Shown here one piece after another: positions 8,389 to 18,733 of a stretch of DNA of 64,000 nt; position 1 is the first letter of the stretch, and the number at the start of each line of letters is the position of its first letter. Under the pieces are notes generated by a model. The model was not told where the DNA came from. It worked only from the letters and a program-made list of their open reading frames with translations, and made no database searches. The position numbers were made by a program, and so were the translations under genes. The DNA is taken from the NCBI GenBank assembly GCA_947500875.1, contig CANMUN010000003.1:23228-87227 (forward strand), read 5' to 3'. Source of the DNA: Flavobacteriales bacterium. Lineage in GTDB: Bacteria; Bacteroidota; Bacteroidia; Flavobacteriales_D; Crocinitomicaceae.

Positions 8389-10851
8389 TTAGTGAACAAC
8401 AAACACAAAACCGTGTTTTTCGATTTCAACTCCACCGTCGAAAGTGGCATTGATGCGGTAGAAATAGTTCCCTTCTTCTACCAATTTTCCATCGGTTGTT
8501 TTTCCGTCCCAAGTTCCTGCAGGATTCGTGAACTTGTACATGACATTTCCCCATCGGTTTAATATCACGCATTCAAATTCAGCAATTCCTTCAGGGTCAC
8601 TAATGCCAAATAACTGGTTTCCATTCATAGAACTCAGGGAAATGATGTTTGGAACATCAAAATCACATTGTTTAATGGTTATGATGGCCGTGTCGCTCGC
8701 AGTATGGCAAACGTTTGACGCGGTAATGAAATATTGTCCGGCATCCGAAACGACAATAAAGTTATCGGTTGATCCTGTACTCCATTGCAGTTGAATGGGC
8801 GAGTTGTAACCGGTTTGCTGAACGCCTGAATTAATAGAAGCCGCAATTAAGTCAATGGTCGTTCCTTTACAAATGGCACTGTCCAAAATATCTACGTAAA
8901 CATACGGTGGAAATTCGATTTGCGAATTGATGACGGTTCCACAAGCATTGTCGGTATAAACGATGCCGTATATCCCTGGAGTGGAGGTTGAAACTATGGG
9001 GTTTTCTACCGCCGGATTTGAGAAGGTAATGGCGGTGTCCGAAGCAGACCAAACCCCTCCAGCATAGGATTGGGTATTGGCTACTTGCAAGAATAAATTA
9101 CAAGCAACCGTGTCCGTAAAAATCACCGGAATAGGCAAGACTTCGAGTGCAACCGTAGTGTCGTAATTGCATCCAAAATCATCCGTAACATTGTAGGTGT
9201 AGTAACTTGTCCCAGGGATATTCGGCTGAACCACTAAAGCGGTATCGTTTTGACCAGAGATGATGGTTGGATCGTTGCTCCAAAAATCGCTTACGATGAT
9301 GTTCTGATATCCTTCTTGGTCCGGGTACAAACTCTGATTAAAATAAATACCCCACTGGAAAATATAACCATCGTCAATTCCTTGGTTATCTTGCACCGTA
9401 ATGGTCCAATTACCATTAACAGGACAACCAATGAAATTATTGAAATCTCCGTCGGGCAAATACACTCCATTGGGATTCATGGACGGGAATCCGTAATCAT
9501 TGATGACGGTATTGCCGGCAGCATTTTCACTGCAAATGGTTCCCAAAGTTGCTTGAGTTGGAGAGAAGCAGTACGACCAAACAGGAGAACCAGGAGCCCC
9601 GCCGTCTAAATTCGTGTCATTGCCCAAAAAGGTACCAATTCCGTTGCCACAACCACCTGGAACAAGTTCATTCCACCCCCAAGGCGTTTGATTATAAGCA
9701 TTCATAAGCGATACCGTCGTCCCGTTCGGACACGTTAAGGCAATTTCAAGATCACCAATGTAGGAGTGTTCTATATCGATGCACAATTGATCGAAATCTC
9801 CTGCGCCCGTTATTACGGTGCTGCTGTCGAATCCGGTAATTCCAATGTTGGTCGCGTATTGAACCCCACTTCCATCCGGTAAAAAGGTAAGACCAGCAAA
9901 AATTCCCCCAATCTCAAAAGTGCCATAGGGAATATCCACGCCCACGGTGTCTTGAGGGGTAACCCCACCAATAAGGGTCGTGTTCTGCCCTAAACAAACC
10001 GTATCCTCCAAAGGTCCGGTTCCTACAAAACTTGGCAATTGTGAAACTCGAACTTTCGAGGTTATCCGTTTAATTTGAGGAAAAATATCCGTAATTCTCA
10101 AGTCGATGAAATATCCCGCTCTGGCCGGAGGCGTAAACCAAACTGAGTCGTTGTTAAATTGTCCAATACCCCCGATAGTCCATTGGTAAGAACAATTATT
10201 AACATTTTGTGAATAGCCGGTATTGGTGACCTCCAACGCGTATGGGAATGTGGGATCTGCAACAAAGAGGATGCTGTCACCGAAACAAATATCTACATAT
10301 CCCGTGTCCGCAGGGTTCAAGGCATCTGGCCCTGTTCCATTGATGTAGGCATGCATGTGAGGAGCAAAAGGTTGTTGAGGATTTCCACAAGCCACATTGG
10401 CGTCCCAACCCGTTCCCTCAGCACTTCCATTGGTTTTAAATCGAAGGGTTAGGCATCCACTCGGATTGTTTTGAAACGAAGCTTGTACAAAAAAACCGTT
10501 CGGATGCGTTCCCGAATTGTAAGCACCTAACAAGGGAGAAGCGGTGCTTGGTCCGTCGAATACGTACAGCGTATCAGAAGGATCAATGTTAAATGTGAAG
10601 CCAATGTTGGTTGCAAAAGCGATGGATACTTTCGAACCTTGGGCAAGATCCGGACAAAAGGTAATGACCTCGTTCATGTTGGGGGCGTAGTTGGTTGGAC
10701 CGTCACTGAAATTGGTGCCACCCGCAGGAGGAATGATTGCGGAACAGTTCAAAGGATTTCCTTGAGGGTAGTCCGGCCCTGTAATCAGGATTTGTCCAAG
10801 TCCTGAAAACGCAGTAAAAGCAGAAACCAAGAGAATGTATAATCGTTTCAT
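8389..10851 (-). CDS. T9SS type B cargo protein with CUB-like and proprotein-convertase P-like domains
   Basis: The 820-residue product begins with a signal peptide (MKRLYILLVSAFTAFSGLGQ). Residues about 20-155 look like a CUB domain. Residues about 330-520 resemble a P/homB domain, with DLEIALTCPNGT and later NGNWTITVQDNQGIDDGYI. The last 90 residues, from FDVPNIISL through VILNRWGNVMYKF to WDGKTTDGKLVEEGNYFYRI, are the gliding-motility-type C-terminal domain (CHU_C, type B) that directs export through the type IX system. I see no catalytic domain, so it is more likely an adhesin or structural surface protein. A small secreted-protein gene lies 9 bases upstream and is probably co-transcribed. 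Confidence 0.93.
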   Translation of the reverse strand: MKRLYILLVSAFTAFSGLGQILITGPDYPQGNPLNCSAIIPPAGGTNFSDGPTNYAPNMNEVITFCPDLAQGSKVSIAFATNIGFTFNIDPSDTLYVFDGPSTASPLLGAYNSGTHPNGFFVQASFQNNPSGCLTLRFKTNGSAEGTGWDANVACGNPQQPFAPHMHAYINGTGPDALNPADTGYVDICFGDSILFVADPTFPYALEVTNTGYSQNVNNCSYQWTIGGIGQFNNDSVWFTPPARAGYFIDLRITDIFPQIKRITSKVRVSQLPSFVGTGPLEDTVCLGQNTTLIGGVTPQDTVGVDIPYGTFEIGGIFAGLTFLPDGSGVQYATNIGITGFDSSTVITGAGDFDQLCIDIEHSYIGDLEIALTCPNGTTVSLMNAYNQTPWGWNELVPGGCGNGIGTFLGNDTNLDGGAPGSPVWSYCFSPTQATLGTICSENAAGNTVINDYGFPSMNPNGVYLPDGDFNNFIGCPVNGNWTITVQDNQGIDDGYIFQWGIYFNQSLYPDQEGYQNIIVSDFWSNDPTIISGQNDTALVVQPNIPGTSYYTYNVTDDFGCNYDTTVALEVLPIPVIFTDTVACNLFLQVANTQSYAGGVWSASDTAITFSNPAVENPIVSTSTPGIYGIVYTDNACGTVINSQIEFPPYVYVDILDSAICKGTTIDLIAASINSGVQQTGYNSPIQLQWSTGSTDNFIVVSDAGQYFITASNVCHTASDTAIITIKQCDFDVPNIISLSSMNGNQLFGISDPEGIAEFECVILNRWGNVMYKFTNPAGTWDGKTTDGKLVEEGNYFYRINATFDGGVEIEKHGFVFVVH

Positions 10852-10860
10852 ATGAAAGGG

Positions 10861-11220
10861 TTATTTTTTGGTGCCCTTGTAGGCTAATTGCAATTGATAT
10901 AAGGATTTGACGGACAGTAATTCACCTTGGGTTTCGGTCCTAAAATACTGCGTGTAAGGCATGATTTGTATGTTCAAATCCGTAAAATGGGTGGTCTTTT
11001 TTACCAATGGGTAATCATCCATGTTTTTATTTCCGTTGTTGAACACCACAGATATCGCGTTGTCGTATGCAAAAACAAGTAAATCTAAATTACCGTATTG
11101 CTCTTTAAACGACTTCAATTCTGTTTTAGAATAAACTCGGTTTAGGGCGCGAAGGCTTTTTTGACCCCACAAAGGGGACGCGATAAATAAAACTAGGGAA
11201 AATAAAAAGGCGGTTTTCAT
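10861..11220 (-). CDS. Small secreted protein of unknown function
   Basis: The 119-residue product starts with a clear signal peptide (MKTAFLFSLVLFIASPLWGQ, cleavage after Q20 likely), so it is exported. The mature part is about 100 residues, basic and aromatic, with no cysteine and no family I recognise. Nine bases separate it from the type B T9SS protein downstream, so the two are likely made together; a partner role at the cell surface is inference. Confidence 0.75.
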   Translation of the reverse strand: MKTAFLFSLVLFIASPLWGQKSLRALNRVYSKTELKSFKEQYGNLDLLVFAYDNAISVVFNNGNKNMDDYPLVKKTTHFTDLNIQIMPYTQYFRTETQGELLSVKSLYQLQLAYKGTKK

Positions 11221-11320
11221 AATTTCAAGGATGATTTAGTTGCGCTTTGACAAGGACTTGTTTTCCAACGTATTGGTTGCAAGGCCCTCATTTTTTTTCA
11301 AATTTAACACAATTAAAGTT

Positions 11321-11328
11321 TAGCTTTG
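11321..11328 (+). promoter_or_regulatory. -7 promoter box of the transketolase/VWA/O-acetylation run
   Basis: TAGCTTTG fully matches TAnnTTTG, 13 bases before the ATG of the transketolase N-terminal gene. It would serve the whole downstream run, since no later gap in it exceeds 31 bases. Confidence 0.6.
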
Positions 11329-11341
11329 TAAAAAGATTTTC

Positions 11342-12178
11342 ATGGAGCATTTAGTTCAATTAGCGTCCCAAGTTCGAAGGGATATTGTTCGAATGGTACA
11401 CGCGGTTAGTTCGGGCCATCCAGGAGGCTCGTTGGGGTGTGCTGATTTTTTTGTGTTCATGTATTTTGAACGCATGATTTGTAATCCAAGTGACTTCTCA
11501 ATGGATGGGGCGGATGAAGACGTTTTTTATTTGTCCAATGGCCATATTTCACCGGTTTGGTACAGCGTTCTTGCGCGAAAAGGTTTTTTTGAGGTTGCAG
11601 AGTTGGCTACTTTCCGAAAAATTTCAAGCCGACTTCAGGGGCACCCTTCCGTTGACAAAAAGCTTCCTGGTATTCGAGTAGCTTCGGGCTCGTTGGGACA
11701 AGGACTTTCGGTGGCTATTGGTACAGCCTTAGCCAAAAAGATGAATCAAGATCCTCGTTGGGTTTATTGCTTAATGGGAGATGGGGAAATACAAGAAGGC
11801 CAAGTGTGGGAGGCCGCCATGTATGCTGGAAATAAGGGAGTGGATAATTTGGTAGGAATCATCGATGCTAATAACCGTCAAATCGACGGAGATGTAAGCC
11901 AAGTAATGGGCGTTATGCCACTGGAAGAAAAATGGAAAGCCTTCGGGTGGGAAGTATTTTCCATGGATGGGCACGATTTTAGCAGCATGCGTTCGATTAT
12001 GCAGCAAATAGACCAGCACCAGGGTAATGGTAAACCTAAAATGATTGTCATGCGCACAGAAATGGGTCAGGGGGTAGATTTTATGATGGGAACGCACAAA
12101 TGGCACGGTTCGGCACCTAATGATGAACAATTAAGCCGTGCGTTGAGCCAGTTAAAAGAAACCCAAGGAGATTATTAA
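11342..12178 (+). CDS. Transketolase, N-terminal (thiamine diphosphate-binding) subunit
   Basis: Split transketolases carry the thiamine-diphosphate domain and the pyrimidine-binding domain on two chains; together they move two-carbon units in the pentose phosphate pathway. This half has SSGHPGGSLG near residue 23, SGSLGQGLS near 115, and the cofactor motif GDGEIQEGQVWEAA at 146 ending near N177-N178. Length 278 matches known N-terminal subunits. Its partner is not next to it: a von Willebrand A gene of 1.36 kb intervenes, starting 4 bases after this stop. Confidence 0.95.
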   Translation: MEHLVQLASQVRRDIVRMVHAVSSGHPGGSLGCADFFVFMYFERMICNPSDFSMDGADEDVFYLSNGHISPVWYSVLARKGFFEVAELATFRKISSRLQGHPSVDKKLPGIRVASGSLGQGLSVAIGTALAKKMNQDPRWVYCLMGDGEIQEGQVWEAAMYAGNKGVDNLVGIIDANNRQIDGDVSQVMGVMPLEEKWKAFGWEVFSMDGHDFSSMRSIMQQIDQHQGNGKPKMIVMRTEMGQGVDFMMGTHKWHGSAPNDEQLSRALSQLKETQGDY

Positions 12179-12182
12179 TTCG

Positions 12183-13541
12183 ATGAGAACGATCCTTTTT
12201 TTATTCCTTTATTTAACTTTTGGACATAATGGTCTGAGCCAAGTAAATGTTAAATCTCGGATTCTTTTTATTCTTGATGCTTCCAATAGCATGAATTCCG
12301 AATGGGGTAAACAAACTAGAATTCAGGCAGCTAAAGAAATTTTAGTTCAAGAATTAGAGGCCTTGAGAGGAGTTCAAAATACAGAAATTGCCTTGCGAGT
12401 TTATGGCCATCAAACCCCTTTCAACAATTTGGCACAAGATTGCAATGACACCAAGTTGGAGGTTCCTTTCGGGGAAAACACCTTGGATGCCATTCAAGCA
12501 CGCATTAAAAACTTAGAGGCCAAAGGAGCAACTCCGATTGCAAGAACCTTAGAAGCATCCGCAGGTGATTTTCCAGATACACTGGCCAAAAATTACATTA
12601 TTCTCATTACGGATGGTTTGGAATCGTGCGATAACGATCCTTGTGTTATTGCTAAAAAATTGAAAGAAAAAGGGGTAAAAGTAACCCCTTTTGTCATAGG
12701 ATTGGGAATGGACATGTCATACCTGGCAAACTTCAATTGCATTGGTACCTATTCCGATGCGGAAGATAAAGATTCTTTTAGGAAAGTATTTAACACGATT
12801 TTAAATTCAGTTTTGCTTAAAACAACGGTTCAAATCAACCTGAACGATCTCAATGCCAAACCAACTGAAACCAACGTGACCATGTTCTTGTACGAGTCGG
12901 GAACAAATCAATTAAAATACACCTTGGTTCATACACTCAACCGCCTAGGTAACCCGGACACCTTGTATTTGGATCCAAGTTTAACTTACGATTTGGTGGT
13001 TAATACCCTTCCAGTAACGGTCAAAAAAAACATTCAACTGAAAAAGCACACCCACAACACCATAGAAGTACCGGCTCCACAAGGGTTTGTTAAAATCACC
13101 TCCCCTAAAAGCAGTTTTAGCCCTCAATTCAACGTTCGGGTATCGGATAAAAGCGGAAAAACCCTGAATCACCAAATCTACGACCAAACGTGCAAATATC
13201 TCGTCGGCAAATACGATGTTGAAATTTTCACCATACCAAGAATTTACCGCAGCATTGAGGTAAGTCAGTCCGCAATTTATTCGGTGGACATAGAGGCACC
13301 AGGTCAATTGGAATATTCTTTTGCAAAACCCATGGTGGCTCAGTTATTCCAGCAAAATAAAGAAGGTTTTTGGACTTGCCTCTATACTTTTTCAGATGTT
13401 TTAACCAAGGACAAACTTTTGGTTCAACCAGGAACGTATAAAATGGTTTACCGCCTCAAAGACATGAAATCAAGCGGCTATTCGAATGAAAAGACGCTTA
13501 CCATCTACGCTAACAAAACAACGACAATTACCTTAAATTAA
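12183..13541 (+). CDS. Secreted von Willebrand factor A domain protein between transketolase halves
   Basis: A signal peptide (residues 1-20, ending GLSQ) precedes a VWA domain at about 25-200. The metal-site motif DASNSM (32-37) fits DxSxS, with a threonine in the GATPIART segment and an aspartate in LITDGLES completing the MIDAS site, so metal-dependent ligand binding is plausible. Residues 210-452 are two or three beta-rich segments without a name I can give. The protein is exported, whereas both neighbours are cytosolic subunits of one enzyme, and gaps of 4 and 8 bases mean all three are co-transcribed. Function unknown; VWA proteins usually bind proteins. Confidence 0.9.
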   Translation: MRTILFLFLYLTFGHNGLSQVNVKSRILFILDASNSMNSEWGKQTRIQAAKEILVQELEALRGVQNTEIALRVYGHQTPFNNLAQDCNDTKLEVPFGENTLDAIQARIKNLEAKGATPIARTLEASAGDFPDTLAKNYIILITDGLESCDNDPCVIAKKLKEKGVKVTPFVIGLGMDMSYLANFNCIGTYSDAEDKDSFRKVFNTILNSVLLKTTVQINLNDLNAKPTETNVTMFLYESGTNQLKYTLVHTLNRLGNPDTLYLDPSLTYDLVVNTLPVTVKKNIQLKKHTHNTIEVPAPQGFVKITSPKSSFSPQFNVRVSDKSGKTLNHQIYDQTCKYLVGKYDVEIFTIPRIYRSIEVSQSAIYSVDIEAPGQLEYSFAKPMVAQLFQQNKEGFWTCLYTFSDVLTKDKLLVQPGTYKMVYRLKDMKSSGYSNEKTLTIYANKTTTITLN

Positions 13542-13549
13542 CGATTATT

Positions 13550-14548
13550 ATGGAACTTGTAAATTTTGGAAACAAAGACACCCGGTCTGGTTTTGGTGAG
13601 GGACTGAGAAGGCTTGGAGCAATTAATCCTCAAGTTGTTGCATTGTGCGCAGATTTAACCGGGTCACTCAAAATGGATGCCTTTGAAAAAGCCCATCCAG
13701 AAAGGTTTTTTCAGATAGGAATTGCAGAGGCCAACATGATTGGAATTGCTGCTGGGATGACCGTTGGAGGTAAGATTCCTGTTACGGGTACTTTTGCCAA
13801 TTTTTCAACCTCAAGGGTTTATGATCAAATACGTCAAAGCATCGCCTATTCTCAAAAGAACGTTAAAATTTGTGCCTCTCATGCCGGATTAACCTTGGGA
13901 GAAGACGGTGCAACTCATCAGGTTTTGGAGGATATTGGTATGATGAGGATGCTTCCTAATATGACCGTAGTAGTTCCAGCGGATTACCAACAAACCCTGC
14001 AAGCTACTTTGGCGATAGCGGATTGGCAGGGTCCAGTATATCTAAGATTTGGACGTCCATCGGTTCCAATTTTCACGCAAGAAGATGCTTCATTTACTAT
14101 TGGAAAAGCCGATGTTTTGAAGGAAGGTACCGATGTTACCATCATTGCATGCGGCCATATGGTCTGGAAATCCTTGGAAGCAGCACAAATGCTCAACCGC
14201 CTTGGAATTCAAGCGGAGGTAATCAACATGCACACCATTAAACCCTTAGATGCCGAATCAATTCTTAAATCTGTGATGAAAACAAAGTGCGTTGTAACCG
14301 CTGAGGAACACATGCGTAACGGTGGACTGGGGGACGCTGTTGCACAAGTTTTATCCACTCAATTTCCGGTTCCACATGCTTATGTAGCCGTTAATGATAT
14401 GTTTGGAGAGAGTGGAACCCCTGACGAGTTGATGAAAAAGTATGGATTGGAAAAAGAGAACATTGTTCAGTCGGTTCAGTCCGTTCTTCAGCGCAAAAAA
14501 AGGGGGCTTGAGTGCCGCAAATTTTGTTCTTGTTTTGAATGTGGTTAA
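13550..14548 (+). CDS. Transketolase, C-terminal subunit
   Basis: This is the pyrimidine-binding and C-terminal half of transketolase. The catalytic glutamate fits E60 in [16 protein letters not shown], followed by GEDGATHQ and the C-terminal segment [14 protein letters not shown]. The family usually ends soon after the helix at VQSVLQRK; here the chain runs 16 residues further with a cysteine-rich tail, [16 protein letters not shown], read through an A7G5 tract. One inserted base in that tract would give a stop after four residues, so the tail may be a real variant or a homopolymer error. It lies 8 bases after the VWA gene. Confidence 0.93.
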   Translation: MELVNFGNKDTRSGFGEGLRRLGAINPQVVALCADLTGSLKMDAFEKAHPERFFQIGIAEANMIGIAAGMTVGGKIPVTGTFANFSTSRVYDQIRQSIAYSQKNVKICASHAGLTLGEDGATHQVLEDIGMMRMLPNMTVVVPADYQQTLQATLAIADWQGPVYLRFGRPSVPIFTQEDASFTIGKADVLKEGTDVTIIACGHMVWKSLEAAQMLNRLGIQAEVINMHTIKPLDAESILKSVMKTKCVVTAEEHMRNGGLGDAVAQVLSTQFPVPHAYVAVNDMFGESGTPDELMKKYGLEKENIVQSVQSVLQRKKRGLECRKFCSCFECG

Positions 14549-14579
14549 TTTCGCGCTTCTTAATAAGTTCAGCGGGTAA

Positions 14580-15974
14580 ATGGTATTTTCAAGTTTAACG
14601 TTTCTTTATTTCTTTTTACCCCTTAGCCTGTTGTTTCATTACAGCTCTAGAAACGACCTTTACCGTAACATTTTTCTAACGATTTTCTCATTGGTTTTTT
14701 ACGCTTGGGCAGAACCCATGTGGATATTTCTGATGGTTTTTACGGCATTGGCTAATTACGGCGCAGGAATTTACATCGAAAGGCATGCAGCAACAAAGAA
14801 GGCGAAAGCGGGCATGGTCGCTGCTGTTGTGCTCAACCTGACGTTATTGGTTTCATTCAAGTACGGGGGGTTTATTTATGACAACATCAATTATTGGCTA
14901 CCCCTTCCTTTTTCTCGCCCTTCCAATACCCTTCCCGTAGGGATTTCATTTTATACCTTCATGGTAATATCCTATGTTGTAGATATTTACCGGGGAGAAA
15001 TAAAGGCACAACGTAATCCCCTCAACTTTTTAATGTTTATAAGCCTGTTCCAACACCTTGTTGCCGGTCCGATAGTTCGTTACAGTCAAATTGAAACTCA
15101 AATTCAAAAACGAACGGTCGATTGGGCAAAAATCAGTGACGGAGTCACTCGTTTTTGCATAGGTCTTTTCAAAAAAGTAGCCATCGCAAATGTCGCAGGG
15201 GTGCTGGTGGACAAGTATTTCAACACCCAATTATATGAGATTTCATCCTATGAGGCATGGTTCGGCTTGGTCATGTTTTCCATTCAATTGTACTTTGATT
15301 TTTCGGGTTATTCGGACATGGCCATTGGATTAGCCAAACTTTTTGGATTCGATTTTCACGAGAACTTTAGGCATCCTTATGCCGCGGTATCGGTGGCCGA
15401 TTTTTACCGCCGATGGCATATATCTCTTGGTAAGTTTTTCCGAGACTATGTGTATATTCCTCTCGGGGGCAATCGAAAATACCACGATAGAAATATTTTC
15501 GTGGTTTGGTTTCTCACAGGATTTTGGCATGGGGCAAATTGGAACTTTGCACTTTGGGGAACCTATTTCGGTATATTAATGGTTCTTGAGAAACATCTTA
15601 AAGGTGTTTTAGACCGCGTACCACGGTTTTTTAAACACAGTTACACGCTCTTATTAATCGTTTTTAGCCGGGCACTTTTTTATTTTACCGACTTCAACCA
15701 GTTGGGGTATTTTCTCAGGAATTTATTTTATTCAAAAAATGCGGTTTCCTCGGGGATTTTAAGCGACTTAACGGCCCATTCTTTCTGGTTCTTGTTAGTG
15801 TTGTTGTTATGCATTCCGTGGGATGAAATTTACGGCCAAAACCATGCGATAAGGCTTAAAACAGAACGGGTTTATTCATATGCCCGCCCTGCGGTTAATG
15901 CCCTGTTATTGTTGCTAGCAACCATGCTTTTGGTAAATGCTACGTTTAACCCCTTTCTTTACACTCGATTTTAA
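14580..15974 (+). CDS. MBOAT family membrane O-acyltransferase (AlgI/PatA-like)
   Basis: This polytopic membrane protein (about 10-12 segments over 464 residues) belongs to the membrane-bound O-acyltransferases that pass acetyl groups across the membrane for polysaccharide or peptidoglycan O-acetylation. The key segment YRRWHISLGKFFRDYVYIPLGGN and the catalytic histidine in TGFWHGANWNFALWG are intact. Its stop overlaps the next start by one base, coupling it to the DHHW protein. Targets cannot be read from sequence; alginate, capsule or cell wall are all possible. Confidence 0.93.
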   Translation: MVFSSLTFLYFFLPLSLLFHYSSRNDLYRNIFLTIFSLVFYAWAEPMWIFLMVFTALANYGAGIYIERHAATKKAKAGMVAAVVLNLTLLVSFKYGGFIYDNINYWLPLPFSRPSNTLPVGISFYTFMVISYVVDIYRGEIKAQRNPLNFLMFISLFQHLVAGPIVRYSQIETQIQKRTVDWAKISDGVTRFCIGLFKKVAIANVAGVLVDKYFNTQLYEISSYEAWFGLVMFSIQLYFDFSGYSDMAIGLAKLFGFDFHENFRHPYAAVSVADFYRRWHISLGKFFRDYVYIPLGGNRKYHDRNIFVVWFLTGFWHGANWNFALWGTYFGILMVLEKHLKGVLDRVPRFFKHSYTLLLIVFSRALFYFTDFNQLGYFLRNLFYSKNAVSSGILSDLTAHSFWFLLVLLLCIPWDEIYGQNHAIRLKTERVYSYARPAVNALLLLLATMLLVNATFNPFLYTRF

Positions 15975-17317
15975 TGGATAAGAAAGTCAACGTTTTGGTG
16001 TTTTTTAGCTTGGTGCTTGGGTTCCCCCTACTGCTTTTGTTGTTACCCAAAGAAAAAGAGTCGAAAGACGAGAAACGAAAGCTCGCTGATTTTCCGATGT
16101 TTACTTCGGAAAGTTACCTTAAAGGTACTTGGACGAAGCTCATTGATGATTACATTGATGATCATTTTCCCTATCGGGAGCGGTTTATTCAAACAACGCC
16201 GTTCTTTCATGCGGCTAAGGGTTTTCAGTTAAAAAATGCGGAGCGGGTAGTCGTGGTTCCTAAGAAGAAAGATCCCTCCCCCGAGAAAAAAGAAGAAAAG
16301 CGGGATACCCTTGCTTTTTTGGACGAGTTTGAAGAGAATTTTTCCGGATCCATGTTGATTATTGACGGATGCGTTTATCCACTGGGTGGAGGAAGCCCGA
16401 AAATGTCAAAGCATTTCGCAAAAATGGTCAGCGAATATGCTGCAAACTTTCCTAATGTTCGGGTTTTCTCGGCCGTTGCTCCCTTGTCTTCAGCATTCAT
16501 TCCCGCAGCGAAATACAAGCACTTTAATGCTCAGAATAAGAAAACGCTTTGGGCGATTAAGGAGAACTTGTCAAATGGCGCTATTTTCTCAGATATTTTT
16601 GAGGAACTCAACAACCACGCAGCAACCAAACTGTATTTCGGTACAGACCACCATTGGAAACCGTTGGGGGCTTACTATGCATATGTAGCCTTTTGTAAGT
16701 CCGCAGGATTGGTGCCCGTCCCTCTTGAACAAATGACGAAAAAGGTCAAGTATAATTTTTTGGGAACCATGTACCAGTATACCCGAGACCCTTCGGTTTT
16801 GGCTCATCCAGACACCATGGAGTATTGGGAGCCAAAGGTTGAAACGGAGGCCTATAACTTAGGTGCTTATGGAACAAGTAAAGGATCAAAAGCTAAGGTG
16901 TTTTACAATACCAGCAGCGGGGGAAATACGTACTCCACGTTTTTAGGCGGAGATCTTCCGTTGATGAGGATAAAAACTCCCATTAAAAATGGCAAAAAAG
17001 TTGCGGTCATAAAGAACTCTATGGGTAATGCATTTGCGGTGTATTTGATCAGCCATTATGAAGAAATATGGGTGGTTGATTTGCGGTACTCAAAGCAAAA
17101 CCTGAGCCGAATCATTCAAGAGAATAGCATCAATGATTTGGTTTTCGCCGTTGGAATGTATGCTGCAATGAGCCACGGAACCATCGGTATGATGCGAAGG
17201 TTAGCGACCCAAAGCGGAAACTATGTGGCTCCAATACGCCAAGAAAACCCAGAGGACCCTATATCACCCATCTTAGCCCCGGATAATCAGGGATCAGATA
17301 CATTGAGTCCACGATGA
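15974..17317 (+). CDS. DHHW/AlgJ-AlgX-like extracytoplasmic acetyltransferase partner
   Basis: An N-terminal membrane segment (residues 8-26, [16 protein letters not shown]) anchors a 420-residue extracytoplasmic domain. The motif [16 protein letters not shown] near residue 222 is the DHHW signature of the SGNH-like AlgJ/AlgX group, in which D and H act in acetyl transfer to polymers. Also typical is the late [12 protein letters not shown] serine segment. A lysine/glutamate-rich linker (about 95-110) separates anchor and domain. It overlaps MBOAT by one base and the SGNH-LysM gene by four, so the three are a translationally coupled O-acetylation set. Confidence 0.88.
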   Translation: MDKKVNVLVFFSLVLGFPLLLLLLPKEKESKDEKRKLADFPMFTSESYLKGTWTKLIDDYIDDHFPYRERFIQTTPFFHAAKGFQLKNAERVVVVPKKKDPSPEKKEEKRDTLAFLDEFEENFSGSMLIIDGCVYPLGGGSPKMSKHFAKMVSEYAANFPNVRVFSAVAPLSSAFIPAAKYKHFNAQNKKTLWAIKENLSNGAIFSDIFEELNNHAATKLYFGTDHHWKPLGAYYAYVAFCKSAGLVPVPLEQMTKKVKYNFLGTMYQYTRDPSVLAHPDTMEYWEPKVETEAYNLGAYGTSKGSKAKVFYNTSSGGNTYSTFLGGDLPLMRIKTPIKNGKKVAVIKNSMGNAFAVYLISHYEEIWVVDLRYSKQNLSRIIQENSINDLVFAVGMYAAMSHGTIGMMRRLATQSGNYVAPIRQENPEDPISPILAPDNQGSDTLSPR

Positions 17318-18732
17318 TGAGGTTGTTTTTTTTAGGTTGTTTGGTGCCTTTTTTGGGGCTTTCCCAGGCCCTTCCTGAGGGATTGAAAATTGATACAAGT
17401 TATGCCTTAATTCAAGGATACGATAGCGTTACGCTCCATCGGTTGAAGGACCAATTTAGCCGAGTAAATCAAGATAAGTTGGTTTTTATCCATTACGGAG
17501 GAAGTCATATCCAAGCCGAGAATCCAACCTCGGTGGCACGGAAGAAATTTCAAGAGCGATTCGGAAATGGGGGATATGGATTAATGTTCAATTACAAGGC
17601 GGCAAATTCATATTCTTCCGTGAATTATGCAACGTCATGCACTGGAAATTGGGAGTACAATAAAAGCTATCAAGGAAGAAAGGTAAACCTTCCGTTAGGA
17701 ATTTGTGGGATGGTTGCAGAAACCACAGATACCCTTGCTTCCTTGTCGTTCGCAATGAAACATGGGATAGCAGCGAATAATTCAAAAATCTTAGTGTTAT
17801 TTGAAAACGATAGCACATCCTTTGAGGTAAAAATGACCGTTAATGGAACGGTTTTATCGGTGCCCCTTGAGGTGCTCCCTCAAGGAATTTCTTACCCTTG
17901 GAACGATTCGATCCGAACGGTAGATATTCAAGTGCAAGCGAGAAAAGGAGGAAAACGTTTTAGGTTTTATGGTATTTGTTCGGAATCTTTGGCGAGTGGT
18001 GGGGTGGTGTATCATTCTACGGGAGTTGGTGCAGCTGCATTTAGATCAATCCTATTATTGGATAAACTGCCCGAACAAGCGCCCCTTGTGAAGCCTGATA
18101 TTGTGCTATTGGATTTTGGAACAAACGATATACTCTTTCACAACCGAATAGAATCTTCGTTGGAAACAGAAGTTGAAAAAGCCATTACCCTCTGGAGAGG
18201 GATGTTTCCGGAGGTTTTAATCGTTTTAACCAGCACCCAAGATTTGTTTTACAAGAAACACACCATTACGGCAGGCATTGAATTTAGAAACTTGATGGAT
18301 AGCCTTGCCCGTACGAACCAATGCCTGTTTTGGAATTGGTTTGATTTGTCGGGCGGCCTTAACACAATTCGTGATTGGGCCAAACTCGGCTATGCAAAAA
18401 CCGACCATGTTCATTTAACCAAGGACGGTTATCGCGTCAAAGGCTCCTACTTGTACGAATCCTTCATGAACACCTTGAACATCCTTAACTCGTCATCCAA
18501 TGTAGGGGAAGTGACCGTACCCTTGAAAAATTATTCATCGCCCGTAATTCCTTTGGAAAGTTCGCCGGGGAAACCTACTGCTCCAAGTGCCTCTCGGAAA
18601 TATACTGTAAAATCAGGTGACACCTTATCGGGCATTGCCGGTAAGTACCATACCACGGTATCAAAACTTAAGTCGTTTAATGGATTGAAAAGCGATGTAA
18701 TCCGTGTTGGGCAAGTATTGAGAATCCCGTGA
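17314..18732 (+). CDS. Secreted SGNH/GDSL hydrolase with C-terminal LysM domain
   Basis: A signal peptide (about 1-19) leads into an SGNH fold: block I is [11 protein letters not shown] with the catalytic serine, the block III-like segment is [11 protein letters not shown], and block V is [12 protein letters not shown] with the Asp/His pair. Residues 428-472 form a LysM domain ([19 protein letters not shown] to VGQVLRIP), which binds peptidoglycan glycan chains. So the enzyme is likely held on the cell wall and adds or removes O-acetyl groups there. It overlaps the DHHW gene by ATGA and ends one base from a small convergent membrane-protein gene. Confidence 0.9.
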   Translation: MMRLFFLGCLVPFLGLSQALPEGLKIDTSYALIQGYDSVTLHRLKDQFSRVNQDKLVFIHYGGSHIQAENPTSVARKKFQERFGNGGYGLMFNYKAANSYSSVNYATSCTGNWEYNKSYQGRKVNLPLGICGMVAETTDTLASLSFAMKHGIAANNSKILVLFENDSTSFEVKMTVNGTVLSVPLEVLPQGISYPWNDSIRTVDIQVQARKGGKRFRFYGICSESLASGGVVYHSTGVGAAAFRSILLLDKLPEQAPLVKPDIVLLDFGTNDILFHNRIESSLETEVEKAITLWRGMFPEVLIVLTSTQDLFYKKHTITAGIEFRNLMDSLARTNQCLFWNWFDLSGGLNTIRDWAKLGYAKTDHVHLTKDGYRVKGSYLYESFMNTLNILNSSSNVGEVTVPLKNYSSPVIPLESSPGKPTAPSASRKYTVKSGDTLSGIAGKYHTTVSKLKSFNGLKSDVIRVGQVLRIP

Positions 18733-18733
18733 A

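Noticed and set aside
11342-14548. Transketolase halves as a broken gene disrupted by insertion
   Set aside because: Both halves have proper starts, stops and normal subunit lengths, and two-chain transketolases are common; the VWA gene has no mobile-element features.
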